Assembly: GCA_002376235.1 (NCBI GenBank)
Contig: DFNX01000013.1
Location: 403,521 to 467,520, forward strand
Length of the DNA stretch: 64,000 nt
From: Neorhizobium sp. UBA3556
GTDB lineage: Bacteria > Pseudomonadota > Alphaproteobacteria > Rhizobiales > Rhizobiaceae
Direction: 5' to 3'
Shown: piece by piece, positions 9,250-17,597 of the stretch
Numbering within the stretch: position 1 is the stretch's first letter
How the letters are laid out: each line of letters starts with the position of its first letter
Translations under genes and position numbers: made by a program
Notes under the pieces: generated by a model
What the model saw: the letters and a program-made list of their open reading frames with translations, nothing else
What the model was told of the DNA's origin: nothing
Database searches by the model: none

Positions 9250-9376
9250 CAAGGCCTCTCAAAATTAGTTCCGGCTTGCATTCGGCGCGTGCCTGTTTGA
9301 GGAATGTAGTCCTACAGCATTCGGGCCGTCGCGAAAGCCCGAACAACGGCCAAGTTGACCTGTATGGGGGAGTTGC

Positions 9377-10492
9377 ATGGGGGAAGTTCTCGACCTCGAT
9401 TGCGTGGTCGTCGGTGGCGGTGTCGTGGGCCTGGCGATTGCCCGTCGGCTGGCGATAGCTGGGCGTGAGGTCGTTGTTCTCGAAAGCGAGCCGTTGACGG
9501 GAAGCATCACCTCCTCGCGCAACAGCGAGGTCATCCATGCCGGGCTCTATTACGCAAGCGGCAGCCGCAAGGCGGAACTCTGCGTCAAGGGTAGGGACGC
9601 GCTTTACGCCTATTGCCGCGAGCGCCATGTCCCGCATCGCCAATGCGGAAAATTGGTCGTCGCCTCCAGTCCGGATGAAGTCGCCTATCTGGAAAAGCTG
9701 CTGAAACAGGCTGCTGCCAATGGGGTCGATGATTGTTACCTCATCGATTCCGCAGCGCTGCATGCGCTGGAACCGCAGATCACCGGCCATGCGGCATTGG
9801 TTTCCCCTTCGACCGGCATCATCGACAGCCATGGCCTGATGGACGCCTATATTACCGATATCGAGGCGCATGGCGGCACGATCGTCGTCAACTCTCCGCT
9901 TCTCTCCGGTGAGTTGACGGCCGATGGCCTGACCCTCTTCGTTGGCGGCGACGATCCGTTCACCGCGAACGCCCGGCTGGTGGTCAATTCGGCGGGTCTC
10001 GAAGCATGGTCAGTCTCCGAAAACCTGAATGGCCTTGATCCGGCGACGATCCCGCATCGATCCTATGCCAAGGGCAATTATTTCTCCCTTTCCGGCAAGG
10101 CACCTGCCACCCGGCTGATCTACCCGGTGCCGGAACCGGGTGGCCTCGGCACACATCTGACGCTCGATCTTTCAGGTCAGGCACGCTTTGGCCCCGATGT
10201 AGAATGGGTGGATGCGCCGAATTACGATGTCGATCCGGCGCGCTCGCAAAAATTCTACGCCGCGATCCGCAAATACTGGCCACATTTAAAGGACGCCTCG
10301 CTGCAGCCGGCCTATGCCGGCGTGCGGCCTAAGACGGTCGGGCGGGAAGGCGGCGGTGGTGGCGACTTCATCATCCAGGGACCTGAGACGACAGGCCATC
10401 AGGGTTACGTGGCGCTCTATGGCATCGAATCTCCCGGTCTAACCTCGTCGCTGGCCATCGCCGACGAAGTCTGGCGGCTGGTTTCCGAATAA
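9377..10492 (+). CDS. FAD-dependent oxidoreductase, L-2-hydroxyglutarate oxidase/dehydrogenase-like
   Basis: A 371-residue DAO-family flavoprotein. The N-terminal Rossmann motif is VVVGGGVVGLAIARRLA, followed by SRNSEVIHAGLYY, which is characteristic of LhgO/L2HGDH relatives (conserved S-x-x-S-x-V-x-H-x-G). The C-terminus GIESPGLTSSLAIADEV closes the FAD site. The likely reaction is oxidation of L-2-hydroxyglutarate or a related 2-hydroxy acid, passing electrons to quinone or oxygen. GGGGGAG precedes the ATG. It is divergent from a 2-hydroxyacid dehydrogenase, so both neighbours handle hydroxy acids. Confidence 0.82.
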   Translation: MGEVLDLDCVVVGGGVVGLAIARRLAIAGREVVVLESEPLTGSITSSRNSEVIHAGLYYASGSRKAELCVKGRDALYAYCRERHVPHRQCGKLVVASSPDEVAYLEKLLKQAAANGVDDCYLIDSAALHALEPQITGHAALVSPSTGIIDSHGLMDAYITDIEAHGGTIVVNSPLLSGELTADGLTLFVGGDDPFTANARLVVNSAGLEAWSVSENLNGLDPATIPHRSYAKGNYFSLSGKAPATRLIYPVPEPGGLGTHLTLDLSGQARFGPDVEWVDAPNYDVDPARSQKFYAAIRKYWPHLKDASLQPAYAGVRPKTVGREGGGGGDFIIQGPETTGHQGYVALYGIESPGLTSSLAIADEVWRLVSE

Positions 10493-10534
10493 AAGCCGTG
10501 GGTAGATATCCGCCGATCGGCCCTTGCCGCGCTC

Positions 10535-10552
10535 GTGTCATGCCCCTGACAT
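10535..10552 (+). promoter_or_regulatory. Pho-box-like site upstream of the GT21 glycosyltransferase
   Basis: GTGTCAT (10535-10541), a four-base spacer and CTGACAT (10546-10552) match the PhoB direct-repeat architecture of 7-4-7 with consensus CTGTCAT. The site ends 96 bp before the ATG at 10649. It was found by eye; a weight-matrix score would be needed for statistics. Confidence 0.6.
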
Positions 10553-10648
10553 CTGTCCGTGCTTGGCTCCTTCGCCAAGCCCGATGAGCCGCGCCCCATG
10601 AAGGCGAAACCTGAAGCTGACATATCGAGGCCCAACGGAGACCGCCTG

Positions 10649-11788
10649 ATGTCACTTTTTCTCGGCCTTGCTTCCGGTGTGCTGATCGCTGCCAACGCCA
10701 TCAGTATTGGTATCGCCATGGGGCGGCTGTCGCGGAACGGCAGCCCTGCGCCTGCCCTTACCGAGAAACCACCGGTCTCCGTCGTCATCCCGGCTTGCGG
10801 CATGGAGAATTTCACCCCGCTCACGTTGGAACGGGCATTCGATCTGGGTTGGCCGAATTACGAGCTGATTTTCTGCGTTGCCGATGCGCGGGACGCCGTC
10901 ATCCCAGCAGTGAAGGACGCCATGTCGCGGCATCCCGAAATCAGGGCAAGCCTGTTGATCGGCGACGACCGCGTCAGCGCAAATCCGAAACTCAACAATT
11001 GCGTCAAAGGCTGGCGCGCAGCAGTCAACGACTGGGTGGTGCTGGCCGATTCCAACGTCCTGATGCCGCGCGACTACATCGCCCATCTCATGGCGGCGCG
11101 GCGCAAAAATAGCGGCCTCGTCTGCTCGACCCCGCTCGGTTCCCGCCCGCAAGGCTTCTGGGCGGAAGTCGAATGCGCCTTCCTGAATTCCCAGCAGGCA
11201 CGCTGGCAATATGCCGGCGAAGCGGTAGGTCTTGGTTTTGCCCAGGGCAAGAGCATGTTATGGCACAAACCGATCCTCGATGCCGAAGGCGGTATTGCCG
11301 CATTGGGTGCCGAAATCGCAGAGGATGCCGCCGCCACCAAGCTGGTACGCCGTCTCGGCCTCAAGGTCCATCTTGTCTCCTCACCTTTCGAACAGCCGCT
11401 CGGCCGGCGTGAACTCGGCCAGATCTGGTCACGACAGGCGCGCTGGGCACGCCTGCGCCGCGTCACGTTCCCGGCCTTCTTCGCGCCGGAGATCCTTCTC
11501 GGCTGCCTGCCGCCACTCTTGCTGGCACTGACTGCTGCAGCCTTGTCGTCCGGCGACATCTCATTCGCGACCGTTACCTTTGCTGTTCTTGCCGCGCTCT
11601 ATATTCCGGAACTCGCCCTGATCTGGACAAAGAACTGGCGGCTTTCCGTCTGGACCCTGCCGGCCATGCTGGTGCGGGATGTTCTCTCCCCCGCGATCTG
11701 GATCAGAAGCTGGCTCAGTGGCTCCTTCGACTGGCGCGGCAACACGATGACGATCGGTACCGAGACGAGCGAACTGAGCTCCGCATAA
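10649..11788 (+). CDS. GT21-family glycolipid glycosyltransferase (ceramide glucosyltransferase-like)
   Basis: A 379-residue membrane glycosyltransferase. An N-terminal membrane segment is followed by the GT-A core with SVVIPACGMEN, CVADARD (D1), VLADSNVLM (D2), AEDAAATKL (D3) and the processive-type SRQARWARL ((Q/R)xxRW) motif. Two or three C-terminal hydrophobic segments follow. GT21 enzymes glucosylate ceramide or diacylglycerol; an Agrobacterium member (Agt) makes glucosyl- and glucuronosyl-diacylglycerol during phosphate starvation. The start is at 10649, with GGAG eight bases before it, not the longer GTG-initiated frame from 10559. A Pho-box-like site upstream fits phosphate control. 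Confidence 0.8.
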   Translation: MSLFLGLASGVLIAANAISIGIAMGRLSRNGSPAPALTEKPPVSVVIPACGMENFTPLTLERAFDLGWPNYELIFCVADARDAVIPAVKDAMSRHPEIRASLLIGDDRVSANPKLNNCVKGWRAAVNDWVVLADSNVLMPRDYIAHLMAARRKNSGLVCSTPLGSRPQGFWAEVECAFLNSQQARWQYAGEAVGLGFAQGKSMLWHKPILDAEGGIAALGAEIAEDAAATKLVRRLGLKVHLVSSPFEQPLGRRELGQIWSRQARWARLRRVTFPAFFAPEILLGCLPPLLLALTAAALSSGDISFATVTFAVLAALYIPELALIWTKNWRLSVWTLPAMLVRDVLSPAIWIRSWLSGSFDWRGNTMTIGTETSELSSA

Positions 11789-11897
11789 CCGTCCCATTGA
11801 CGTCGGAGGCTGACGGCAAGATCGCTGCGGCCTTTCCATTCGACCGCGAACCGCTCTATAGGTCGGTTTAGTCAGTTGACGGCTCAAGGCAGGCGCG

Positions 11898-13715
11898 ATG
11901 ATACGCAATATCGAGAGGAAAGTGCGGGCAGGCAGAAACCTGCGGACCATGCGCATCCTGCTCGCCGCTGCCGCTTTTTTTCTTATCCCGTTTGCTTCAT
12001 TGCGAAAGCTGTCAGCGTTGGTGTTCGAAGGCCGGATGTTGATCGAATACCATGCCGATCGGCCCCACGCGGCAGAAAGTCTTTTCATCCGTTATGCCCG
12101 GAAGAAGCAGCTTACCTTCTGGGCCATATCCACGTTTACGGCGAGAGTGGTGGAGCCGGGACACGCACGCCGGATTGCCGAAATCCTTAGCGACCCGAGG
12201 CTTTCCCCCGGAGCGGCGGTGCTTTTGCGTGCAGCCTCGCAACGTCAGCAACAGGGCGAGAGTGGACATGCGGAGACGGGCGATCCGGACCAATTCCGTT
12301 ACCATGAACGGCTGGCGCAAGACGGGCTGGCCTTCATGCGGGCCGAGCCGAATTATCTCGACCTCACATTGGCCCTGTCCACCGCTCTTTCCGCCGAAGC
12401 CTGTGACCGGGAAGACATTTTCGCCGGCGCCATCCGGCATCTGATCGCGCAACTGGAGCGTATCGAGAAGGACAAGGCCCTTTCACGGGAGCATATGGGC
12501 GATGTGATGACGGCAAGGCTCAGCCTGTTCGATCTCGATGGCGCACAGCATTTTCTCTCCTCGCCCAACCTGCACGGAAGCGGCAAAGCACAAAAGCTCG
12601 CCGCCGAGTTTCAATCCATTCTGGATGAGACCGCAGAATTTCGCCATGTGATCCTCCGCGCCAATGAGGACATTCTTGCGCGCGCGGCCGGCGAACAACC
12701 GGTTCTCGATGAACGGCCCGTCATCTTGTTGCCAGCCGCCGCTTTTCGAAAAAACAGGATCGATTATCCTGGCTTCCGTTCGGACATCCGCTTTGCTTTG
12801 TCCGGTATCGTCGCGGCTCTCGACAAGCATGAAATATCCTATGCCGTGAGGAGCAGATTGCACACCCATGGCGTGCTGAACCTGCCGACGCCGTTCTTCG
12901 CCTATCACACCGTCTCTGAAACCGATTTCGGCCTGCATTTCAAGGAGACGGACAGACCGTCCCTGTTCAGCTTCGATCGGCGTGGTTATGCTGGCTGGTC
13001 TAGCTTTTCCGCGATGACGCTATCCGAACTGTACGCAGCCGATATATCTCCGCAGGCCGCCGCAGACTTCTTCGATCGCGAAAAACAGCGGGTCATTGGC
13101 GGGAATTTATCGAAATACCGGCAGGCGGATATCTCGAATGTCGAGGAACTGCCGGAGAAATTCATCTTCGTTGGGCTGCAACTGATCGGTGATGCCGTCA
13201 GCCAGCTGGCCTATCTCAACCTGTTCGAGATGGTGGACGAGGTCGTCCGCACGGCCAAGAGCCATGGCCTGCCGGTGGTCGTCAAACGGCACCCTCTGTG
13301 CACTACGCCTGAGGTCTCGCATTATCTTGGCGACCTTGTCTCAAGAGGTGTCGTCCAACAGGTTCGTTCGAGCATCCACGCCATCATCCCGAAGGCGCAG
13401 GCGGTCTGCGTCATCAATTCAGGCGTGGGTGCGGAAGCGCTGCTCCACGAAAAGCCGGTGTATGTTTTCGGCCGGTCGGATTACATGGCAGGCTGTTTTG
13501 TCTGCAAAAACCATGGCGATTTCGCCGAACAGTTCGTTGCCGGCAAATCAAGACTGTCGGCGGAAGAGTTGCGGACCTTCTGGTATCTGCTGAGAAACAG
13601 CTATGCCGTGGACCTGCGCGACCGGGATCGCGCAACGGCCGAAATAGAAACACGGGTGATCGATCATCTGAAGGCATTCCGAAAAGACGGCCCGATGGCC
13701 GGCACCGGCCACTGA
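11898..13715 (+). CDS. Probable capsular/surface polysaccharide protein (KpsS/LipB-like C-terminal half)
   Basis: A 605-residue protein. One membrane segment near residues 18-38 (ILLAAAAFFLIPFA) is followed by a helical 220-residue region. The second half resembles capsule polysaccharide export/transferase proteins, including the glycosyl-phosphate style motif VVVKRHPLCTTPEV and the stretch VCVINSGVGAEALLHEKPVYVFG, which is typical of the family (N-S-x-x-G-x-E-A-L-x-x-x-K-P-V). That C-terminal block is the only firm evidence. The role may be adding Kdo-like sugars or anchoring a surface glycan. It lies downstream of the glycolipid glycosyltransferase, with 109 bp between. Confidence 0.6.
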   Translation: MIRNIERKVRAGRNLRTMRILLAAAAFFLIPFASLRKLSALVFEGRMLIEYHADRPHAAESLFIRYARKKQLTFWAISTFTARVVEPGHARRIAEILSDPRLSPGAAVLLRAASQRQQQGESGHAETGDPDQFRYHERLAQDGLAFMRAEPNYLDLTLALSTALSAEACDREDIFAGAIRHLIAQLERIEKDKALSREHMGDVMTARLSLFDLDGAQHFLSSPNLHGSGKAQKLAAEFQSILDETAEFRHVILRANEDILARAAGEQPVLDERPVILLPAAAFRKNRIDYPGFRSDIRFALSGIVAALDKHEISYAVRSRLHTHGVLNLPTPFFAYHTVSETDFGLHFKETDRPSLFSFDRRGYAGWSSFSAMTLSELYAADISPQAAADFFDREKQRVIGGNLSKYRQADISNVEELPEKFIFVGLQLIGDAVSQLAYLNLFEMVDEVVRTAKSHGLPVVVKRHPLCTTPEVSHYLGDLVSRGVVQQVRSSIHAIIPKAQAVCVINSGVGAEALLHEKPVYVFGRSDYMAGCFVCKNHGDFAEQFVAGKSRLSAEELRTFWYLLRNSYAVDLRDRDRATAEIETRVIDHLKAFRKDGPMAGTGH

Positions 13716-13793
13716 AAACGACCCGGATCGCAAACGCGCAAATCCGATGGCCGGAAACGGCAACTAATGCAGGTTTTGATCGAAAAAGGAAAA

Positions 13794-13869
13794 TGGTGCC
13801 GCTTGCAGGACTCGAACCTGCGACCCCATCATTACGAATGATGTGCTCTACCACCTGAGCTAAAGCGGC
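13794..13869 (-). tRNA. tRNA-Thr (anticodon CGT)
   Basis: The minus strand folds into a full cloverleaf: acceptor GCCGCTT/AAGCGGC, a D-arm with GCTC/GAGC, an anticodon loop TTCGTAA with anticodon CGT, a T-arm GCAGG-TTCGAGT-CCTGC, and an encoded CCA end. Confidence 0.97.
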
Positions 13870-13985
13870 CCGGCAGCGGCGACGTGCGCCAATCTGCGAG
13901 TGATGCGCTGATACAGGCAACCAATTCCGATTTCAAGCCGGTTTTCGCGATCCTGTCATTTTTCCCGAAATGCTGCCTTGAGGGA

Positions 13986-14942
13986 CTAAAGGCTGAGCCT
14001 CTGACGGGCCTGCAGATATTCGCCCTCCAGCCGATCGACCAGATCCGTGACCGAGGAAACGGCTTTCACTGCGCCGACACCCTGACCAGCCCCCCAGATT
14101 TCCTTCCAGGCCTTGGCGCCGGTCGTCGCCTTGTCGAAATCCATTTTCGAGGGATCGGCTTCGGGAAGCGAATTCGGATCCATCCCCATCGCCGCGATCG
14201 ATCCCTTCAAATAGTTGCCATGAATGCCGGTGAAATAATTGGAATAAACGATATCGGCTGCGCTCGAATCCACGATCATCTGCTTGTAGCCGTCCGCCGC
14301 GCGCGCCTCGTGCGTCGCGATGAAAGGCGAGCCGATATAAGCCATGTCGGCCCCCATCGCCTGCGCCGCGAGAATACCACCGCCCGTGGCGATCGCGCCT
14401 GCCAGAAGCAGTGGCCCGTCGAACCATTCACGGATTTCCTGCACCAGTGCGAAAGGCGACACTGTACCCGCATGACCGCCAGCACCGGTCGCAACCGCGA
14501 TCAACCCGTCCGCACCCTTGCGGATCGCAGACTTCGCATGCCGGTTGTTGATGATGTCATGCAGCACGATACCGCCATAGGAATGCACCGCGGCATTCAC
14601 CTCCGGCACGGCACCAAGCGAGGAGATCACGATAGGTACCTTGTATTTCACGCACATCATCAGATCGTGTTCCAGCCGTTTGTTGGACGTGTGGACGATC
14701 TGGTTGACGGCAAACGGAGCCGATGGCTTGTCGGGATTGGCTGCATCATGCGCTGCAAGCTCTTCCGTCATCTGAGCCAGCCATTCGTCGAGCTGGCTTT
14801 CAGGCCTCGCATTCAGAGCAGGAAAAGCCCCGACTACGCCCGCTTTGCATTGCGCCAGCGTCAGTTCCGGATGCGATATGATGAAGAGCGGCGATGCCAC
14901 GACCGGCAGCCGCAGCCTGTCCTTGAGGACCGCTGGAAGCAT
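13986..14942 (-). CDS. Nitronate monooxygenase (2-nitropropane dioxygenase family)
   Basis: An FMN-dependent TIM-barrel enzyme of 318 residues that oxidises propionate-3-nitronate or alkyl nitronates to carbonyl compounds and nitrite. Family features are LRLPVVASPLFIIS at the N-terminus, the FMN loop VATGAGGHAGTVS and LLAGAIATGGGILAAQAMGADMAYIGSPF. It is closest in layout to the NMO/COG2070 group. GGGAGG precedes the start. It is a single gene between tRNA-Thr and an unknown membrane protein. Confidence 0.88.
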   Translation of the reverse strand: MLPAVLKDRLRLPVVASPLFIISHPELTLAQCKAGVVGAFPALNARPESQLDEWLAQMTEELAAHDAANPDKPSAPFAVNQIVHTSNKRLEHDLMMCVKYKVPIVISSLGAVPEVNAAVHSYGGIVLHDIINNRHAKSAIRKGADGLIAVATGAGGHAGTVSPFALVQEIREWFDGPLLLAGAIATGGGILAAQAMGADMAYIGSPFIATHEARAADGYKQMIVDSSAADIVYSNYFTGIHGNYLKGSIAAMGMDPNSLPEADPSKMDFDKATTGAKAWKEIWGAGQGVGAVKAVSSVTDLVDRLEGEYLQARQRLSL

Positions 14943-15162
14943 GAAGGAAACCTCCCGAATTACCTTTACGTAAGATGGTGTATCAGATGAAGTTCAAGGG
15001 GGGAAGTCGCTTCGATTTAACCGGTTAGTGCCATTCGCCATGCATTTGCCACCATGTTCCGGCCGTCTCGCCACGGGATGAGTTGGGACGCCTTCTTGCA
15101 GTTCGGCGTCTTAGACGTTACCGAGAGGTTAAAATGTGGGCGTGATGCGATCGTGCCTGAGA

Positions 15163-15206
15163 GCAATTCCAGCAAAACCGGGAACCGGTTTTGCGTCCGG
15201 AATTGC
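15163..15206. repeat. Rhizobial intergenic palindrome, copy 1
   Basis: A nested inverted repeat: outer arms GCAATTCC (15163-15170) and GGAATTGC (15199-15206), inner arms CAAAACCGG and CCGGTTTTG. A related copy at 51655-51700 shares CGTCCGGAATTGCGC. Confidence 0.75.
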
Positions 15207-15246
15207 GCTGAGACAGTAAAGTTGGAATGAACCGGAAGGACCGGCA

Positions 15247-16497
15247 GTGAGCGGCCTGGAAACAGCCATAAGAAATGCCTTGGATCGCGCCGAACGCGGC
15301 GATGGCCAGGTGCGTGCCCGGATCTATCAGTCCGCCCGACAGGCGCTCGAAGCAGGCCTGCGCAAGCAGGGCGTGACCGATAATCTCGTCATCATGCAGC
15401 AGCGAAAGCGGCTTGAAGACAAGATCGGCGAAATCGAGAACGAAGAAATAGACCGTCTCGCGCAATTGGCTCAACCTGCGCTTGGAGCCCCTGCTTTCGG
15501 GGCTGATGTTGATCCTTTCGTCGGAATGGATGCACCTCTTCGCCAAGATGTCACGCGTGCCGCTCCAGAAGTCTCGGTAACCGTTGATGCGCCGCGCGCG
15601 CTCGCTCCTCATGGCGCAGAGGCAGGCGCCCTCGGAGGGGTTACCCGGTCGGCACCTTCAGTAGACAGCCATCCGGAAAAGTCCTCGTTGGCTCCGGATA
15701 TTGCGCCCGCAGGTTATGCAGCGGAACCCGTCTCGGGTGCGGCGCCGGAAGCTCCCATATTCGGCGAGACGGCGGCGACGACCAAGGCCAAGGGGCGAAA
15801 AGGCCGCAAGTCCAAGGCATCATCGGATGTGCCCGCAGGCCGCGGACGCCGCAAGAAGCGCGGCTTTCTGTCCCACCTTGTCACATGGATCGTGACGTTG
15901 GGCGTGGTCGCAGTCGGCTGTTTTGTCTTCTATCAATCGGGCATGGTTCAGTCGATCATCGATGAGGCAACGCGCAGCGCCAACCGCCCGTCGGCGCTAA
16001 ACTCTTCGGGACAGGGACCATCCGCGCTTTCGTCACGTGGCGGGTTCTCGGAAGAATGGGCCTCGATATTCGAACCGCAGCAGGGTGCTGCCTTCACGGC
16101 CGGCTCTCAGGCACGGGCGGAAATTGCGACCGGCACGGAAGCGCAGGCGCTGAGGATCACCTCGGCCACGCCGAATGCCGCCGGAGATATTGCAATCGAG
16201 GTGCCGGTGGAAATTTTGCATGAACTGGCCGGCAAAAGCTCGACCATTGCTCTCACCATCCAGTCGGCGGCTAATCAGCATTCGCAACTCTCGGTCCGCT
16301 GCGATTTCGGCAGTCTCGGCACTTGCTCGCGTCACCGCTTCACGGCAACGCAGGAAAAACTCGACGCGCTGTTCAAGGTCAGTTTCGACCGTACGATGGC
16401 GCCGAATGCACCCGGCCGTATCATGCTCAACACTGGCATTCAGGGGGCAGATCGCCCTGTCTTTATTTATTCCGTTCGCGCTCTGCCGGGTCAGTGA
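15247..16497 (+). CDS. Conserved single-pass membrane protein of unknown function
   Basis: A 416-residue protein starting at GTG, with GGAAGGA upstream. Residues 1-75 are a charged helical region (LDRAERGDGQVRARIYQSARQAL, then RKRLEDKIGEIENEEIDRLAQ). Residues 76-180 are Ala/Pro/Gly-rich linker, 190-205 are basic (GRKGRKSKAS, RGRRKKRG), and one membrane helix (LVTWIVTLGVVAVGCFVFY) lies near 210-230. The periplasmic domain of about 150 residues contains two cysteines (VRCDFGSLGTCSRH). It looks like a cytoplasmic-linker-membrane-periplasm scaffold. No function is recognised. The 305-bp gap upstream holds a palindromic repeat and no other gene that can be supported. Confidence 0.75.
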   Translation: MSGLETAIRNALDRAERGDGQVRARIYQSARQALEAGLRKQGVTDNLVIMQQRKRLEDKIGEIENEEIDRLAQLAQPALGAPAFGADVDPFVGMDAPLRQDVTRAAPEVSVTVDAPRALAPHGAEAGALGGVTRSAPSVDSHPEKSSLAPDIAPAGYAAEPVSGAAPEAPIFGETAATTKAKGRKGRKSKASSDVPAGRGRRKKRGFLSHLVTWIVTLGVVAVGCFVFYQSGMVQSIIDEATRSANRPSALNSSGQGPSALSSRGGFSEEWASIFEPQQGAAFTAGSQARAEIATGTEAQALRITSATPNAAGDIAIEVPVEILHELAGKSSTIALTIQSAANQHSQLSVRCDFGSLGTCSRHRFTATQEKLDALFKVSFDRTMAPNAPGRIMLNTGIQGADRPVFIYSVRALPGQ

Positions 16498-16524
16498 CCC
16501 GGCAGGTTTGGCGGGGCACGCCCG

Positions 16525-17403
16525 TTATTTGAGAAATTTCGGTCCAAAACCGAGGATCTTGTCATCGATCTCGCCGATGGCGTCCTTGTCCTTGCCTTCG
16601 TAATCGAGCGACAGAAGGATATGGCGTATCGCGTTCAGCCTTGAACGCCGCTTGTCATTGGCTCGCAGGATTGCCCAGGGCGCGTCCTTCGTGTGGGTCT
16701 CTTCCAGCATCTTGTTGCGTTTTTCGGTATACTGGTCCCATTTCGTCAAGGCTGCGACATCCATCGGCGAAAGCTTCCAGATTTTCAGCGGATCGTGGCG
16801 CCGGTCGTGAAAGCGCTTCAACTGCATTTCCTGGCCGATATCGAGCCAGAACTTGAAGAAATGTACGCCGTCTTCCACCAGCAGCTTTTCAAAACGCGGG
16901 GTCGCCCGCATGAAGCTGTCATACTGCGCCGGCGTGCAGAACCCCATGACTGGCTCGACCACGGCGCGGTTATACCAGGAGCGGTCATAAAGAACGATCT
17001 CGCCCTTGCTCGGAAAATGCGTCGCATAGCGTTGATAGTACCATTGCCCTGCCTCGGTCTCAGTAGGTTTGGTCAGGGCAACGACGTGGGCGGAACGTGG
17101 ATTTAGATAGGTGCGGATCGAAAAGATCGTGCCGCCCTTGCCGGCCGCATCTCTGCCTTCAAACAGCGCCACCATCCGTTTACCGGTCGCCTGCATCCAG
17201 AATTGCATCTTCACCAGTTCGATCTGCAGTTTCTCAAGCTGCTTTTCGTATTTTTCCCGGTTCAGCTTGTCGTCATAGGGATAATCGCCGGAAGAAAGCG
17301 CCTGTTTGTCGATCCAGTCCGGCAAGGTCGGGTCATCGATGTCGAACCGGCGTTTCTTGCCCCCAATCGTAAGATCGACTGTCCTGCTTTCACCCGTTGA
17401 CAT
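16525..17403 (-). CDS. ppk2: Polyphosphate kinase 2
   Basis: A PPK2-family kinase of 292 residues that uses polyphosphate to phosphorylate nucleotides (or makes polyP from GTP/ATP). The Walker A is LFEGRDAAGKGGTI and the Walker B region is VLYDRSWYNRAVVEPVMGFC; the lid module contains FHDRRHDPLKIWKLSPMD. Length and motifs fit the single-domain class I enzymes. The start at 17403 is preferred over 17433 because GAGGAG precedes it. It is transcribed divergently from phoR across 194 bp, so phosphate storage and phosphate sensing share an intergenic region. Confidence 0.9.
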   Translation of the reverse strand: MSTGESRTVDLTIGGKKRRFDIDDPTLPDWIDKQALSSGDYPYDDKLNREKYEKQLEKLQIELVKMQFWMQATGKRMVALFEGRDAAGKGGTIFSIRTYLNPRSAHVVALTKPTETEAGQWYYQRYATHFPSKGEIVLYDRSWYNRAVVEPVMGFCTPAQYDSFMRATPRFEKLLVEDGVHFFKFWLDIGQEMQLKRFHDRRHDPLKIWKLSPMDVAALTKWDQYTEKRNKMLEETHTKDAPWAILRANDKRRSRLNAIRHILLSLDYEGKDKDAIGEIDDKILGFGPKFLK

Positions 17404-17597
17404 GCTTGCTCTCCTCTTTGCCAATGGCATCATATGGTCACGGCGCGATGCGCCTCGGCGACACGCTATCCGAAACGTGGCATTTCAGCATGGGTTTTCC
17501 ATAAGTCTTGATGCACAAGTGTCATGGAAGGCTTATATGACCACGTGTTTAGCAAGCAAAATGCCGGGATGTAGCCCGGAATCCAGTTGGGGTTGTC

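Noticed and set aside
13884..14990. 368-codon plus-strand frame over nitronate monooxygenase
   Set aside because: Antisense shadow of a well-supported enzyme; Arg/His-rich with no motif.
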